Assembly (NCBI RefSeq): GCF_026151205.1
Contig: NC_087073.1
Coordinates: 1,700,001 to 1,764,000 of the forward strand
DNA length: 64,000 nt
Source of the DNA: Bolinopsis microptera
Lineage: Eukaryota; Ctenophora; Tentaculata; Lobata; Bolinopsidae
Direction: 5' to 3'
Translations under genes and position numbers: made by a program
Shown: positions 1 to 11,765 of the stretch, piece by piece
How the letters are laid out: the number at the start of each line of letters is the position of its first letter
Position numbering within the stretch: position 1 is the stretch's first letter
The notes under the pieces: model-generated
Told to the model about the DNA's origin: nothing
The model's input: only the letters and a program-made list of their open reading frames with translations
The model's database searches: none

Positions 1-108
1 TTTTCGTGGACTTACGTTTCAAGAATCAGCAGATTCTCATTTTTCGAGCAATATGTGATCGTTAACAAGTTGCTTTTATTTGTGAGACGTGTTTTCGACA
101 ATAAGTCG

Positions 109-219
109 ACTTATAAGCAGTGTCGTTACCACTTATAAGCAGTGTCGTTACCACTTATAAGCAGTGTCGTTACCACTTATAAGCAGTGTCGTTACCACTT
201 ATAAGCAGTGTCGTTACCA
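109..219. repeat. 22-bp minisatellite, about 5 copies
   Basis: Five near-perfect copies of a unit made of ACTTATAAGCAG followed by TGTCGTTACC. The array begins inside ATAAGTCGACTTATAAG and ends in ATTTTCTTATAAG. No gene is visible in 220-524; that stretch is ordinary AT-rich sequence. Confidence 0.95.
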
Positions 220-524
220 TTTTCTTATAAGTCTTGTTATTACAGATATTCATCATATCAAGTTTACTGCCTCTACACTTTAACACTAATCAAGGTTTGT
301 CAAGACATTGACCCAAACTGTAACCAGATATGTAATTTACAACAAGTTCCAATCCATGATTAATATTTGCCCGGTTTTATTGCTATGACGATTACTGACG
401 GTAAAATATTGGCCCCTAATTAATTGAAGATTGTTCACACTTTATTCGTGTGATTCACGACGTCTAACTCGAGAGTCGAGATATTATGAAATTACTGATG
501 GTAGAAAGAATTACCATTTTAGAG

Positions 525-2396
525 GAACATGCCCGATGGAGGGTTGCTTGCGGAGGAACATGCCTGAAGGAGGGTTGCTTGCGGAGGAACATGCCGAAGG
601 AGGGTTGCTTGCGGAGGAACATGCCTGAAGGAGGGTTGCTTGCGGAGGAACATGCCTGAAGGAGGGTTGCTTGCGGAGGAACATGCCTGAAGGAGGGTTG
701 CTTGCGGAGGAACATGCCTGAAGGAGGGTTGCTTGCGGAGGAACATGCCTGAAGGAGGGTTGCTTGCGGAGGAACATGCCTGAAGGAGGGTTGCTTGCGG
801 AGGAACATGCCGAAGGAGGGTTGCTTGCGGAGGAACATTCCTGAAGGAGGGTTGCTTGCGGAGGAACATGCCTGAAGGAGGGTTGCTTGCGGAGGAACAT
901 GCCTGAAGGAGGGTTGCTTGCGGAGGAACATGCCTGAAGGAGGGTTGCTTGCGGAGGAACATGCCTGAAGGAGGGTTGCTTGCGGAGGAACATGCCTGAA
1001 GGAGGGTTGCTTGCGGAGGAGCATGCCTGAAGGAGGGTTGCTTGCGGAGGAGCATACCTGAAGGAGGGTTGCTTGCGGAGGAACATGCCTGAAGGAGGGT
1101 TGCTTGCGGAGGAACATGCCTGAAGGAGGGTTGCTTGCGGAGGAACATGCCTGAAGGAGGGTTGCTTGCGGAGGAACATACCTGAAGGAGGGTTGCTTGC
1201 GGAGGAGCATGCCTGAAGGAGGGTTGCTTGCGGAGGAGCATGCCCGAAGGAGGGTTGCTTGCGGAGGAACATGCCCGAAGGAGGGTTGCTTGCGGAGGAA
1301 CATGCCTGAAGGAGGGTTGCTTGCGGAGGAACATGCCTGAAGGAGGGTTGCTTGCGGAGGAACATGCCTGAAGGAGGGTTGCTTGCGGAGGAACATGCCT
1401 GAAGGAGGGTTGCTTGCGGAGGAACATGCCGAAGGAGGGTTGCTTGCGGAGGAACATACCTGAAGGAGGGTTGCTTGCGGAGGAACATGCCTGAAGGAGG
1501 GTTGCTTGCGGAGGAACATGCCCGAAGGAGGGTTGCTTGCGGAGGAACATGCCTGAAGGAGGGTTGCTTGCGGAGGAGCATGCCTGAAGGAGGGTTGCTT
1601 GCGGAGGAACATGCCTGAAGGAGGGTTGCTTGCGGAGGAACATGCCTGAAGGAGGGTTGCTTGCGGAGGAACATGCCTGAAGGAGGGTTGCTTGCGGAGG
1701 AGCATGCCCGAAGGAGGGTTGCTTGCGGAGGAACATGCCCGAAGGAGGGTTGCTTGCGGAGGAACATGCCTGAAGGAGGGTTGCTTGCGGAGGAACATGC
1801 CTGAAGGAGGGTTGCTTGCGGAGGAACATGCCTGAAGGAGGGTTGCTTGCGGAGGAACATGCTGAAGGAGGGTTGCTTGCGGAGGAACATGCCTGAAGGA
1901 GGGTTGCTTGCGGAGGAACATGCCTGAAGGAGGGTTGCTTGCGGAGGAGCATGCCTGAAGGAGGGTTGCTTGCGGAGGAACATGCCTGAAGGAGGGTTGC
2001 TTGCGGAGGAACATACCTGAAGGAGGGTTGCTTGCGGAGGAACATACCTGAAGGAGGGTTGCTTGCGGAGGAACATGCCTGAAGGAGGGTTGCTTGCGGA
2101 GGAACATGCCTGAAGGAGGGTTGCTTGCGGAGGAACATACCTGAAGGAGGGTTGCTTGCGGAGGAACATGCCTGAAGGAGGGTTGCTTGCGGAGGAACAT
2201 GCCTGAAGGAGGGTTGCTTGCGGAGAAACATGCCCGATGGAGGGTTGCTTGCAGAGGAACATGCCTGAAGGAGGGTTGCTTGCGGAGGAACATTCCTGAA
2301 GGAGGGTTGCTTGCGGAGGAACATACCTGAAGGAGGGTTGCTTGCGGAGGAACATGCCTGAAGGAGGGTTGCTTGCGGAGGAACATGCCTGAAGGT
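525..2396. repeat. 31-bp minisatellite, about 60 copies
   Basis: The unit is GGAGGAACATGCCTGAAG followed by GAGGGTTGCTTGC. Variants are T/C in CCTGAAG/CCCGAAG, ACATACC, GCATGCC, and single-base deletions (ATGCCGAAG, ATGCTGAAG). The array starts and stops sharply. Because 31 is not a multiple of three and the unit has no stop in any minus-strand frame, all three minus frames stay open for about 1.9 kb and give 614-640 aa hypothetical proteins with the same 31-residue period. These are repeat artefacts: the three frames encode the same peptide cycle, and single-base deletions are tolerated. The AAGGAGG string looks like a Shine-Dalgarno site but has no such meaning in an animal genome. Confidence 0.97.
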
Positions 2397-3150
2397 TACA
2401 TAAAACCAGATCACACTATTTGTAGTAAGTCAGTGTGTACAGTGAGTATTGGGTGCTATAGTGCTAACTGTGTACAGTGTGTACTGAGTGCAAAGATCTT
2501 ACCTTTGGTCTTGGCCCCAAAGGTAAGATCTATGATATGGATTTGGAATGAGAGGTGAGTAATACTGTGAGTAATACTGTGTGATACACAGTGTGTAGTG
2601 TGTATGTGACCACAATGATACGGTAACAGGAGGAGACACTTTGAACAGGGGTGTAGGAAGCGGGGGTATGTTGTTTACTCCTTCAGTTACCTTGTTTTAC
2701 AGAACAGTATCAAATTGTGTATCAAATATCACATGCTATCTAGTCTTTGAACAAATGTCTCATGTCTTTTTATGTACACTCAGTTTGTTTTATAAAGACG
2801 CCCTTTATAAAGACGACACTGCAGGTCTCAAAATAGATCGGATGTAATTAAGTTATTATGTAATTAAGCACATTTCACACACTGAGTTTAATTCTACCAG
2901 CAAATTTAAAGATGAGTTGCGATGAATTAAAGACGCTGAAGCCTTCGCCAAAATGAGCTGTCTTTATATAACAAACTAAGTATACATCATGAAGAATGAG
3001 AATGTTTCATTTCTCATATGTTTTTAATTTAAATTATCACTCTAAATCATTGTAGAAGTAGATGCACGAAAAAAGAGATTCAACAGTTTTGACAGTAGGT
3101 GGCGATTTAAACCCTACTTTTTAACTTCTGTTTTCGGCGACATTTCTTTC
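2397..3150. other. Gene-free stretch with one strong hairpin
   Basis: AT-rich sequence with no supported coding exon. It contains a perfect inverted repeat at 2494-2508 / 2517-2531 (AGATCTTACCTTTGG and its complement, 8-base loop). Each arm contains AGGTAAGATCT, which reads like a splice donor on both strands. Short direct repeats (GTGAGTAATACT twice near 2556-2580; TGTAATTAAG near 2845-2865) are also present. Confidence 0.6.
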
Positions 3151-3377
3151 TCAGTCATATTAGTGGCAGAAAATTTGTGTAAATGAATTGGTAGAGTAAA
3201 ATATGTCTTGCGGAGGAGCTGTTATCTACAAGAAGATTCGTGTAGGAACTTCTCATTGATATCGTATGTTTCCCGAACAATCGAAAGTCTTTCTGTGACA
3301 GTGGAGGAAGTGTTCTAATTGTAAGCGAAATTGTAAGAATTTCGCCCGGTTTATTTCTCAGAATTGTAAGCAAATGT

Positions 3378-3440
3378 CTCCCCAGTGGCTTAAGATCGCC
3401 TCGCATGCTGAAGATCCGGGTTCGAATTAGGTCTCGAGCA
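3378..3440 (+). other. tRNA-like fragment, probably SINE-derived
   Basis: An A-box-like stretch (CCCAGTGGCTTAAG) is followed about 30 bases later by GGTTCGAATTA, close to a pol III B box. The acceptor and anticodon arms do not fold into a proper cloverleaf, so this is not a functional tRNA. The 177-aa minus-strand ORF over it (3155-3688) has no recognisable domain and I do not accept it as a gene. Confidence 0.35.
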
Positions 3441-4159
3441 CTATTTTTCATCCGAACTGTAAGAATGTATTGCAGAAATCTAATTACTCGTATTTGATCC
3501 ATGTCGGTAAATTGGTTGCCTGGACTATGAAAGTTTATTTGTTCAACACTTGGTTGTCGAAAATTTTTTATCAGCGCCAAAATCTTATTTAACTGCAGGT
3601 GAGAGGTGTTTTGGCGAGATCGCAACTGATGCGCCATCTTGTATCTGAACTGGGTCGACATTCGCTTACAATTCTTAGAAGATAACATCTATTGTGACAG
3701 TTTGCAACTGCCTCTGAAACGGAACGCGCGAAAGAAAAGTATCAACTAAACAACTATATTTTATATCGAGTGTGACCATTTGCGCGCGGCTCGGCTGCCT
3801 TTCACATGTGGATAGCTTGTAGACGATAAGCCGACAATCGTTCGAGACGAACACATGAATAAATGAGCTAATATTTCCGATTATTGATAATCGTTTGAAA
3901 ACGTCAATAACGAGGCATAAACTGTGCTTTGACCACTGATAATCCAGAGCGAGTGTAGTTATGAATATGATTGATCCATACATGAATGAAAAATCATAGT
4001 CTGGTATCAATTATCATGACTGGACCGTTTACACAATTCACGTCGAGACGACTGATAATGTTCGTATCTTTGTGTTTTGGTTGACTTTAAATCGACAAAT
4101 ATTTAATATTGAGTCATCTTTAATCCCGTCATGGACGCTTTTATGGTTTACTAGTGTAA

Positions 4160-4260
4160 CCCGTGCCGGTAACACGACTCCTGTCCGACAGCGACATCTG
4201 TCCGACAGCGACATCTGTCCGACTCAGGGTACCAGAAAAAAACGACATCTGTCCGAAATT
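4160..4260. repeat. Palindromic GTCGGACAGATGTCGC module, copy 1
   Basis: Repeated CGACAGCGACATCTGTCCGA units in direct orientation, starting after CGTGCCGGTAACACG. The same module, in both orientations, recurs at 5010-5118. It looks like part of a dispersed non-autonomous element. Between the two copies (4261-4880) I see no gene, only a small ATTCCTTGTATTC repeat near 4829-4872. Confidence 0.6.
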
Positions 4261-4828
4261 TTGATCTGATTTCAATACGTAACATTTCAAATTAGAGGCA
4301 TGATCCGAACTGTTACTTGCTAACTTTCCTATTTGAGATATGATCTGAGCCATAGTTTACTACCATAGTTTTTCTCTAGTTGTGTAATCAACTACAATTC
4401 TCTGAAGTTGTCGATTGTAAAATATTTAGTGTTCGCTCCCCACGTGTTGATTCCACATGTGGGGAGTGAAGTTAGGATTGGTGGTTGATGTCCCGATCCA
4501 AGTACGTTTTCGTAGTATGAAGCAAACTCTGTCCACCATTCTGTTGAGGGATGATAGCTGGCAACCAAACTTTAGCTTCGCTCTAGATTCGTAAGCTAAA
4601 CAACCAACTGCTTCAGATACGACGTATTTCGTCGGTTGATCTCCACCAGATTCCTTTCTTTTCAAGTTCTGTTTGCTGACGTGTAGTGGACGGTCGTTTC
4701 ACCACGGTAGGAAATCCGAACATTTCCAGTAGGTGGTGTCGTCTCTTCGTTTGTCGAAGACGCATCGGAAGCCATCCAGGACAGGGTTCTCCGAGCCTTG
4801 TTTGTGTCCAGGGATAAACTGATTGGTT

Positions 4829-4872
4829 GCCATTGTATTCCTTGTATTCCTTGTATTCCTTGTATTCCTTGT
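4829..4872. repeat. Short 10-bp tandem repeat (TTCCTTGTAT)
   Basis: About four tandem copies of TTCCTTGTAT, ending in TTCCTTGTCC. No coding link is seen. Confidence 0.85.
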
Positions 4873-5009
4873 CCTCAACTAGTCAATCTCGTATCGAATG
4901 ATCAGATCTCAATGGATCACATCAGCATTAGAACAATGGGAGCAACGTCACGAGATTACCCGTGAGCTTGTGAAATACAAATGTGAACCGGAATTACAAT
5001 ATGATCCGA

Positions 5010-5118
5010 AATTCGGACAGATGTCGCCAAAAACGACTCCTGTCCGACAGCGACATCTGTCCGAAATCCCTAATTCGGCTGTCGGACAGATGTCGCTGTC
5101 GGACAGATGTCGCCCAAT
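5010..5118. repeat. Palindromic GTCGGACAGATGTCGC module, copy 2
   Basis: The TTCGGACAGATGTCGC motif occurs forward near 5020, reversed near 5045-5070, and forward twice at 5085-5115, giving nested hairpins. It lies directly upstream of the telomere-like element. A short open stretch at 4898-5010 looks protein-like (LEQWEQRHEITRELVKY) but has no supporting splice sites or domain, so it is not called. Confidence 0.6.
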
Positions 5119-5133
5119 CACCCGTGCCTACGG

Positions 5134-5356
5134 CCGGGACTTCCGGGTCCGGGACTCTAGGGCGTAAGACTCTAGGGCGTGAGACTTTAGGGCGGCGCCC
5201 TAACCCTAACCATCACCCTAACCCTAACCCTAACCCTTATCCTAACCCTAACCCTAACCCTAACCCAAACCCAAACCCTAACCCTAACCCTAACCCTAAC
5301 CCTAACCCTAAGACCCTAGAGTCTTACGCCCTAGAGTCCGGACCCCGGGACTTCCC
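5134..5356. mobile_element. Interstitial telomere-like (CCCTAA)n block inside an inverted repeat
   Basis: A run of about 18 CCCTAA-type hexamers (5198-5310, with a few CCCAAA and CATCAC variants) is bounded by inverted arms. The left arm contains ACTCTAGGGCGTAAGACTCT, and the right arm (5313-5340) contains its complement. Outer GGGACTTCCGGGTCC / CCGGACCCCGGGACTTCC sequences extend the symmetry imperfectly. Ordinary sequence continues on both sides, so this is not a chromosome end. It is best read as a MITE-like or fold-back element carrying telomeric repeats. Confidence 0.75.
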
Positions 5357-5370
5357 TATCGCAGTTGAAT

Positions 5371-6503
5371 TGCAAAAGTACAAACAGTACAAAGGTTAAA
5401 ATTGTGCAAAAGTATAAACTCGCTCAGTTTAAACCGACCGCATTAGAGTAAATTTAATTCTGAGCGCCCATCACGTATTATACGTATCCAAAATTAATAT
5501 TTAATAGGCTCCTATGCCAAATTACCTAATTATGTACAAAGCAGTAATTAGGGGAGCAGTAAATATGGAGAGAGAGACTGAGAGAGTGTGTGAGAGAGGG
5601 ACAAAAAGTGAGTTACTTTGATATCACATTTGCAGTACAAAACCATCAATTAAACCACTTACCACCTACCGATTTTGAAAAATCTGGCTTGAGTTTTGTC
5701 GGCACTATACCGAAAAAAACCAGCCCCGTTACTATTACCGTTTTCTTGATTAAGCCGTTGGGAAATTACCCACAGACAGATAGACAGACAGACAGACACA
5801 CATTTGGGATTATTTGTATTGATTTTTCTCAAATAAAACAAAATATCAAATTATATCATCACGTAATTAAGAAGGTAAAATTCTACTTTTGACACAGTTT
5901 TCAGTAAGTCGAACTGTAACACAGTTAGTCGCACTTTCGTGGAACTTATCCTTTAAAAATCTTTTAAAGAAGTCAGCAGGTTATGATCTAGGTACCCTGG
6001 TTTTCGGATCGCCATGCCTTCACAAGCAAGCTGTCTAATCTTCGTTGCCAGAGGAATATTTTCGTCAAACTAGGATTTAAATGAGGTTCTTGTTTCTTCA
6101 TAACTCGTCACTGATAGGATCAGCATCGATGAAGTCCAATAATTCCTTCATAGCTCGTCACTGACAGGGTCACCGATCACTTTTAATAAAGTCTGATGAT
6201 TTCTTCGTGACTAACGAGGTCCAGTAATCTCTTACTGATACGTCAAGACAGCGTATATATTTGGTTTGCTAATATATTGAATACGACAGTTTATGTTTGA
6301 GAATAAAATAAAATCAATAACAAACAACATTTACACATAAAATCTAATAAAGCTTCTTTATCTTAAGATCTTCCTTTGTTTCTAGTCCGTTCCGGTTGGA
6401 GTTGAAGCTTCAAAATTTTTTAAATAGTTATTTGGCCTAAGGAACAACAGATAAGCCTATTACCGCAATTATTGGATAATATTTTTCTTTTATGAACCGG
6501 GCT
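5371..6503. other. Gene-free stretch, possible LINE/SINE tail
   Basis: Contains a GAGAGAGA-rich patch (5565-5600) and a (CAGA)n microsatellite at 5771-5800 preceded by AAGCCGTTGGGAAATTACC. Such a tail is typical of some retroelement 3' ends, but no ORF supports that. A single stray copy of the 20-bp repeat found downstream lies at 5917-5937. No gene is visible. Confidence 0.4.
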
Positions 6504-7902
6504 ATTACACAGTTAGTCGCACTGTTACACAGTTAGTCGCACTGTTACACAGTTAGTCGCACTGTTACACAGTTAGTCGCACTGTAACACAGTTAGTCGC
6601 ACTGTAACACAGTTAGTCGCACTGTTACACAGTTAGTCGCACTGTTACACAGTTAGTCGCACTGTTACACAGTTAGTCGCACTGTTACACAGTTAGTCGC
6701 ACTGTTACACAGTTAGTCGCACTGTTACACAGTTAGTCGCACTGTTACACAGTTAGTCGCACTGTTACACAGTTAGTCGCACTGTAACACAGTTAGTCGC
6801 ACTGTCACACAGTTAGTCGCACTGTCACACAGTTAGTCGCACTGTAACACAGTTAGTCGCACTGTAACACAGTTAGTCGCACTGTTACACAGTTAGTCGC
6901 ACTGTTACACAGTTAGTCGCACTGTTACACAGTTAGTCGCACTGTTACACAGTTAGTCGCACTGTTACACAGTTAGTCGCACTGTAACACAGTTAGTCGC
7001 ACTGTAACACAGTTAGTCGCACTGTTACACAGTTAGTCGCACTGTTACACAGTTAGTCGCACTGTTACACAGTTAGTCGCACTGTTACACAGTAAGTCGC
7101 ACTGTTACACAGTTAGTCGCACTGTTACACAGTTAGTCGCACTGTTACACAGTTAGTCGCACTGTTACACAGTTAGTCGCACTGTAACACAGTTAGTCGC
7201 ACTGTTACACAGTTAGTCGCACTGTTACACAGTTAGTCGCACTGTTACACAGTTAGTCGCACTGTTACACAGTTAGTCGCACTGTTACACAGTTAGTCGC
7301 ACTGTAACACAGTTAGTCGCACTGTTACACAGTTAGTCACACTGTTACACAGTTAGTCGCACTGTTACACAGTTAGTCGCACTGTAACACAGTTAGTCGC
7401 ACTGTTACACAGTTAGTCGCACTGTTACACAGTTAGTCGCACTGTTACACAGTTAGTCGCACTGTTACACAGTTAGTCGCACTGTTACACAGTTAGTCGC
7501 ACTGTTACACAGTTAGTCGCACTGTAACACAGTTAGTCGCACTGTTACACAGTTAGTCGCACTGTTACACAGTTAGTCGCACTGTTACACAGTTAGTCGC
7601 ACTGTAACACAGTTAGTCGCACTGTTACACAGTTAGTCGCAGTGTTACACAGTTAGTCGCAGTGTTACACAGTTAGTCGCACTGTTACACAGTTAGTCGC
7701 ACTGTTACACAGTTAGTCGCACTGTTACACAGTTAGTCGCACTGTTACACAGTTAGTCGCACTGTTACACAGTTAGTCGCACTGTAACACAGTTAGTCGC
7801 ACTGTTACACAGTTAGTCGCACTGTAACACAGTTAGTCGCACTGTAACACAGTTAGTCGCACTGTAACACAGTTAGTCGCACTGTTAGGTTACCGCACTG
7901 TT
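6504..7902. repeat. 20-bp minisatellite, about 69 copies
   Basis: Extremely regular array of TGTTACACAGTTAGTCGCAC; almost no length change occurs over 1.38 kb. The main polymorphism is the fourth base (TGTTACAC, TGTAACAC, rarely TGTCACAC), scattered along the array. The last units degrade into GGTTACCGCACTGTTAC. No flanking exon is seen. Confidence 0.97.
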
Positions 7903-7904
7903 AC

Positions 7905-8805
7905 AATTACATGTAGAACATAGCGAATCTGTTTTGAAACTGTTTGTTATAAATAACGGTTCGTGTGGCTAACATAAGGCCAACTAACAAAAAAGGTGTA
8001 TTGTTTTATCAACAGAAGACGATTGTATTTGTTGAATTTTAAACTTCTATAAATAAAACCACCCTGCATAATATGTAGCATGTACACCATTTTATTACAA
8101 TCAACGAGTATAAATGTCCAAGTTGAATCTGCTCATCATATTATGTCGGCCCCAATGTTAGATATGCAGCAACGGAAACCCAATCAAATTCAGTCTGCGA
8201 TAATTTTCGTTACTGAATACTATCATTGTTCGTGCAGTTAAACTGTTACTACTGCTACACTCTGTTAGGGTCTGCCCACACTACGCCTCTATTCCCCGAA
8301 TGTCTGCCCATACAACGCCATGTTTTTACGGGCCACATGGCGTGGGTTAAAAAAACCGGATTCACACAACGAGGCGCGTAGTGTGGGCAGAGCTCCCGCC
8401 AGTTGTCGTGGAAACTCTCGGGGAATAGAGGCTCGGATTTTTACTTAGGCTCTCATCTCTGCAGAAACCACTCGCAAATAGGGTGCTACATTCTACACAT
8501 ATACATTGTATATATATTTCATTGGCTGGACTTCTACACAATAAAAGAAAGCGGTTGTGATTAGATCTTCGTTAGTCTTTGCACCATTTATTTACATCAA
8601 TTGTCAAATTATTTGTTGTATAGTAGTGTTGAAAGTATTAGAACTATATATATATATAATTTATATATCTACAACACATCTCTCATTATATCTGATCACT
8701 TTGACTTCGAGTCGGAATCCAAACTGTTACTACTAGTACAAAGCGTGTACCACATACTGAGTATAGGTACTTGTTTTAAGTTGTAACTAAATAATCGTGC
8801 GACTT
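7905..8805. other. Gene-free stretch with a fold-back element at 8270-8432
   Basis: Left arm: TCTGCCCACACTACG and CCTCTATTCCCCGA. Right arm: CGTAGTGTGGGCAGA and TCGGGGAATAGAGG, the complements but in a shuffled order. An internal perfect 9-bp hairpin (ACGCCATGT / ACATGGCGT) lies near 8315-8344. This looks like a rearranged MITE. The rest is AT-rich, including a TATATATATA tract near 8647. Confidence 0.55.
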
Positions 8806-9897
8806 TACATGGTAGCATTACCATAGTTACATGGTAGCGTTACCATAGTTACATGGTAGGGTTACCATAGTTACATGGTAGCGTTACCATAGTTACATGG
8901 TAGCGTTACCATAGTTACATGGTAGCGTTACCATAGTTACATGGTAGCATTACCATAGTTACATGGTAGCGTTACCATAGTTACATGGTAGCGTTACCAT
9001 TGTTACATGTTAGCGTTACCATAGTTACATGGTAGCGTTACCATAGTTACATGGTAGCGTTACCATAGTTACATGGTAGCTTTACCATAGTTACATGGTA
9101 GCGTTACCGTAGTTACATGGTAGCGTTACGATAGTTACATGGTAGCGTTACCATAGTTACATGGTAGCGTTATCATAGTTGCATGGTAGCATTACGATAG
9201 TTACATGGTAGCGTTACCATAGTTACACTAGTAGCGTTACCATAGTTACATGGTAGCGTTACCATAGTTACATGGTAGCGTTACCATAGTTACATGGTAG
9301 CGTTACCATAGTTACATGGTAGCGTTATCATAGTTACCTGTTACATGGTAGCATTACGATAGTTACATGGTAGCGTTACCATAGTTACACTAGTAGCGTT
9401 ACGATAGTTACATGGTAGCGTTACCATAGTTACATGGTAGCGTTACCATAGTTACATGGTAGCGTTATCATAGTTACATGGTAGCATTACGATAGTTACA
9501 TGGTAGCGTTACCATAGTTACACTAGTAGCGTTACCATAGTTACATGGTAGCGTTACCATAGTTACATGGTAGCGTTACCATAGTTACATGGTAGCGTTA
9601 TCATAGTTACATGGTAGCATTACGATAGTTACATGGTAGCGTTACCATAGTTACACTAGTAGCGTTACCATAGTTACATGGTAGCGTTACCATAGTTACA
9701 TGGTAGCGTTACCATAGTTACATGGTAGCGTTACCATAGTTACATGGTAGCGTTACCATAGTTACATGGTAGCGTTACCATAGTTACATGGTAGCGTTAC
9801 CATAGTTACATGGTAGCGTTACCATAGTTACATGGTAGCGTTACCATAGTTACATGGTAGCGTTATCATAGTTACATGGTAGTGTTACCATAGTTAC
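8806..9897. repeat. 22-bp palindromic minisatellite, first array (about 49 copies)
   Basis: The unit is TTACATGGTAGCG + TTACCATAG. ATGGTA and TACCAT are complementary, so each unit can fold on itself. Variants include ACGATAG, ATCATAG, AGCATTAC and CACTAGTAGCG. The CACTAGTAG variant recurs with its neighbours at about 9225, 9388, 9520 and 9654, showing a higher-order unit of about six monomers. The same family forms a second array at 13.6-15.1 kb. Confidence 0.97.
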
Positions 9898-10003
9898 ATG
9901 TGACATCTCGAGCATTATCTACAATTATATAGAGACACACTACTCGAACATGTGACATCTCGAGCAGTATCTACAATTATATAGAGACACACTACTCGAA
10001 CTT
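9898..10003. repeat. Tandem duplication of a 52-bp unit
   Basis: Two adjacent copies starting ATGTGACATCTCGAGCA and ending CACACTACTCGAAC, differing by about one base. It directly abuts the 22-bp minisatellite. Confidence 0.95.
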
Positions 10004-11189
10004 CATCTATAACTAACAGGTTAATTCTAGAGTAACATTGGTAGTATGGGCTTGCAAATTAGGAAATTACCGCAGTAGTATGGGTACGGGGGTGCGGGTA
10101 CCTGACAGAGTGAGCTGACCGCACAGTTCAACGTATTTACAGTTGTTACTCTTGTATTACCTACTCTATTAATGGTTCTTACATATTAGAACAATGGTAG
10201 TGATCAGTATTCAGTATTGAGTAGTATTCAATGGTTCATCAGATAGTGTACTACATGTTGTACTGCGGGTTGTTAATATAGCTCACAGACAGTGTAGAGA
10301 TTGTACAGCGGAGGATATCACAGTGCTTTCTATGTGAAACATTTCTGTGAGTAGATAGAAACAGGGATACCGTCACCTGATTACGTTTGTGGGAGGAGGG
10401 GAGTCAGTAATATCATACCCGTGTAAGAAACAGGGATACAGTCACCTGATGCTAATGTTCACGTTTACAGTGCGTTTAGAATGAAGAAAATTTATAACGA
10501 GATTCCAGAAGAGAACTCATTTTCAAGTTACTCTTTTTACTACCTACAAACCTTTGGTTTAATTCAGTTTGCCAGTTGTACTCGTTTCAGATGTTTTTAA
10601 GTAGATTTTGATTGTTTCCAATGACTACCATTGTAGGTTTATAACCTACCACTACCAGGACGCGCGCCGAGTTGGACTCAAATATTTTACGAATATCACC
10701 CGTTAATGACTACCACAGTGGTTACAGGTTTATAAATCAAGAGGCTTGCATATAATGAACATATTGACATGGGTGCAGAGTTGAGTCTGTACGGAACCTA
10801 GTAGTTTCAGTTCCTTGTTTAACTTGCCGTACAGCAAGGACATCCACTACTTTAGCCCGGCGAGGCACATAACTCACCCTACAACTCCATGTCAAATGTT
10901 TCATATATACTAGCCAAGTTCACAAGATATATCCTTGTGTTTGAGAAGCGCTCGTTAGAACTGCTTCCTTTCCCTTCAGCCGAGCGCTTATTTAGTTGTA
11001 ATATTATGATAGATACACGCTCTCTCGCACAATATTTAATTAGGGGTATCGTCCAGTTGAGTGGCTCACCGAGAAACTTTTACTGATCACCCACATTTAC
11101 TGCGTGGTATTCATTTTTATTTTAGAATGTCAGTAGTGATGGCATTGGTTGATCCTTAGTTGAATATATTAACCATCAGCAGGTGTTTA
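10004..11189. other. Gene-free stretch
   Basis: No supported exon. Two copies of AGAAACAGGGATAC followed by GTCACCTGAT lie about 85 bases apart (near 10360 and 10427). A 65-aa ORF at 10889-11086 has no recognisable feature. Confidence 0.5.
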
Positions 11190-11292
11190 CTGCTGCTGCT
11201 GCTGTAGTTGCTGCTGCTGCTGTAGTTGCTGCTGCTGCTGCAGTTGCTGCTACTGCTGCTGCTGCTGCTGCAGTTGCTGCTGCTGCAGCTGC
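11190..11292. repeat. Interrupted CTG/CAG trinucleotide repeat
   Basis: About 30 CTG-type triplets with TAGTTG and CAGTTG interruptions. No flanking ORF indicates a poly-amino-acid tract. Confidence 0.93.
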
Positions 11293-11529
11293 AATCTGCA
11301 TGAAACGAATACCACGCTAACACTGTACAATGCAGGCAATCTTTACATTACACAAAAGTGTTCATTATTCTTTCTACAAAACTGATTCCAACTACTATAC
11401 CAGCCATACCAAATAGTTTATATTTCCTGTTCAGACTTTCGAGGAAGTGGAAATTAAATGAGGTTACCAAGGTTACCAAGGAAATGAGGTTAAGGATCAG
11501 CCTGTCTCTGTCTATTACTAGCTTCATTT

Positions 11530-11765
11530 AACAGAAGTGTAACTAGAACATTCTCTCTGAACATTCTCTCTGAGTTACTATGGTAACAGAAGTGTAACTA
11601 AAACATTCTCTCTGAGTTACTATGGTAACAGAAGTGTAACTAGAACATTCTCTCTGAGTTACTATGGTAACAGAAGTGTAACTAGAACATTCTCTCTAAA
11701 CATTCTCTCTGAGTTACTATGGTAACAGAAGTGTAACTAGAAGTGTGCCGAACATTCTCTCTGAG
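11530..11765. repeat. 42-bp minisatellite carrying GTTACTATGGTAAC
   Basis: Four to five copies of GTTACTATGGTAACAGAAG + TGTAACTAGAACATTCTCTCTGA-type units, some with a doubled AACATTCTCTCTGA segment. Its palindromic core relates it to the 22-bp and 29-bp arrays elsewhere in the window. Confidence 0.9.

Noticed and set aside
464-2414. Three 614-640 aa minus-strand ORFs
   Set aside because: They are the three frames of one 31-bp minisatellite; no start context, domain or splice support.
3155-3688. 177-aa minus-strand ORF
   Set aside because: It overlaps a tRNA-like fragment, has no recognisable domain, and the composition looks non-coding.
3675-4010. 111-aa minus-strand ORF
   Set aside because: No recognisable content, splice support or neighbouring coding sequence.
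5198-5310. A chromosome end
   Set aside because: The (CCCTAA)n block is only about 110 bases, imperfect, flanked by inverted arms, and normal sequence continues on both sides.
6504-7902. CRISPR-like appearance of regular direct repeats
   Set aside because: Repeats are head to tail with no unique spacers, and the genome is animal, not bacterial.
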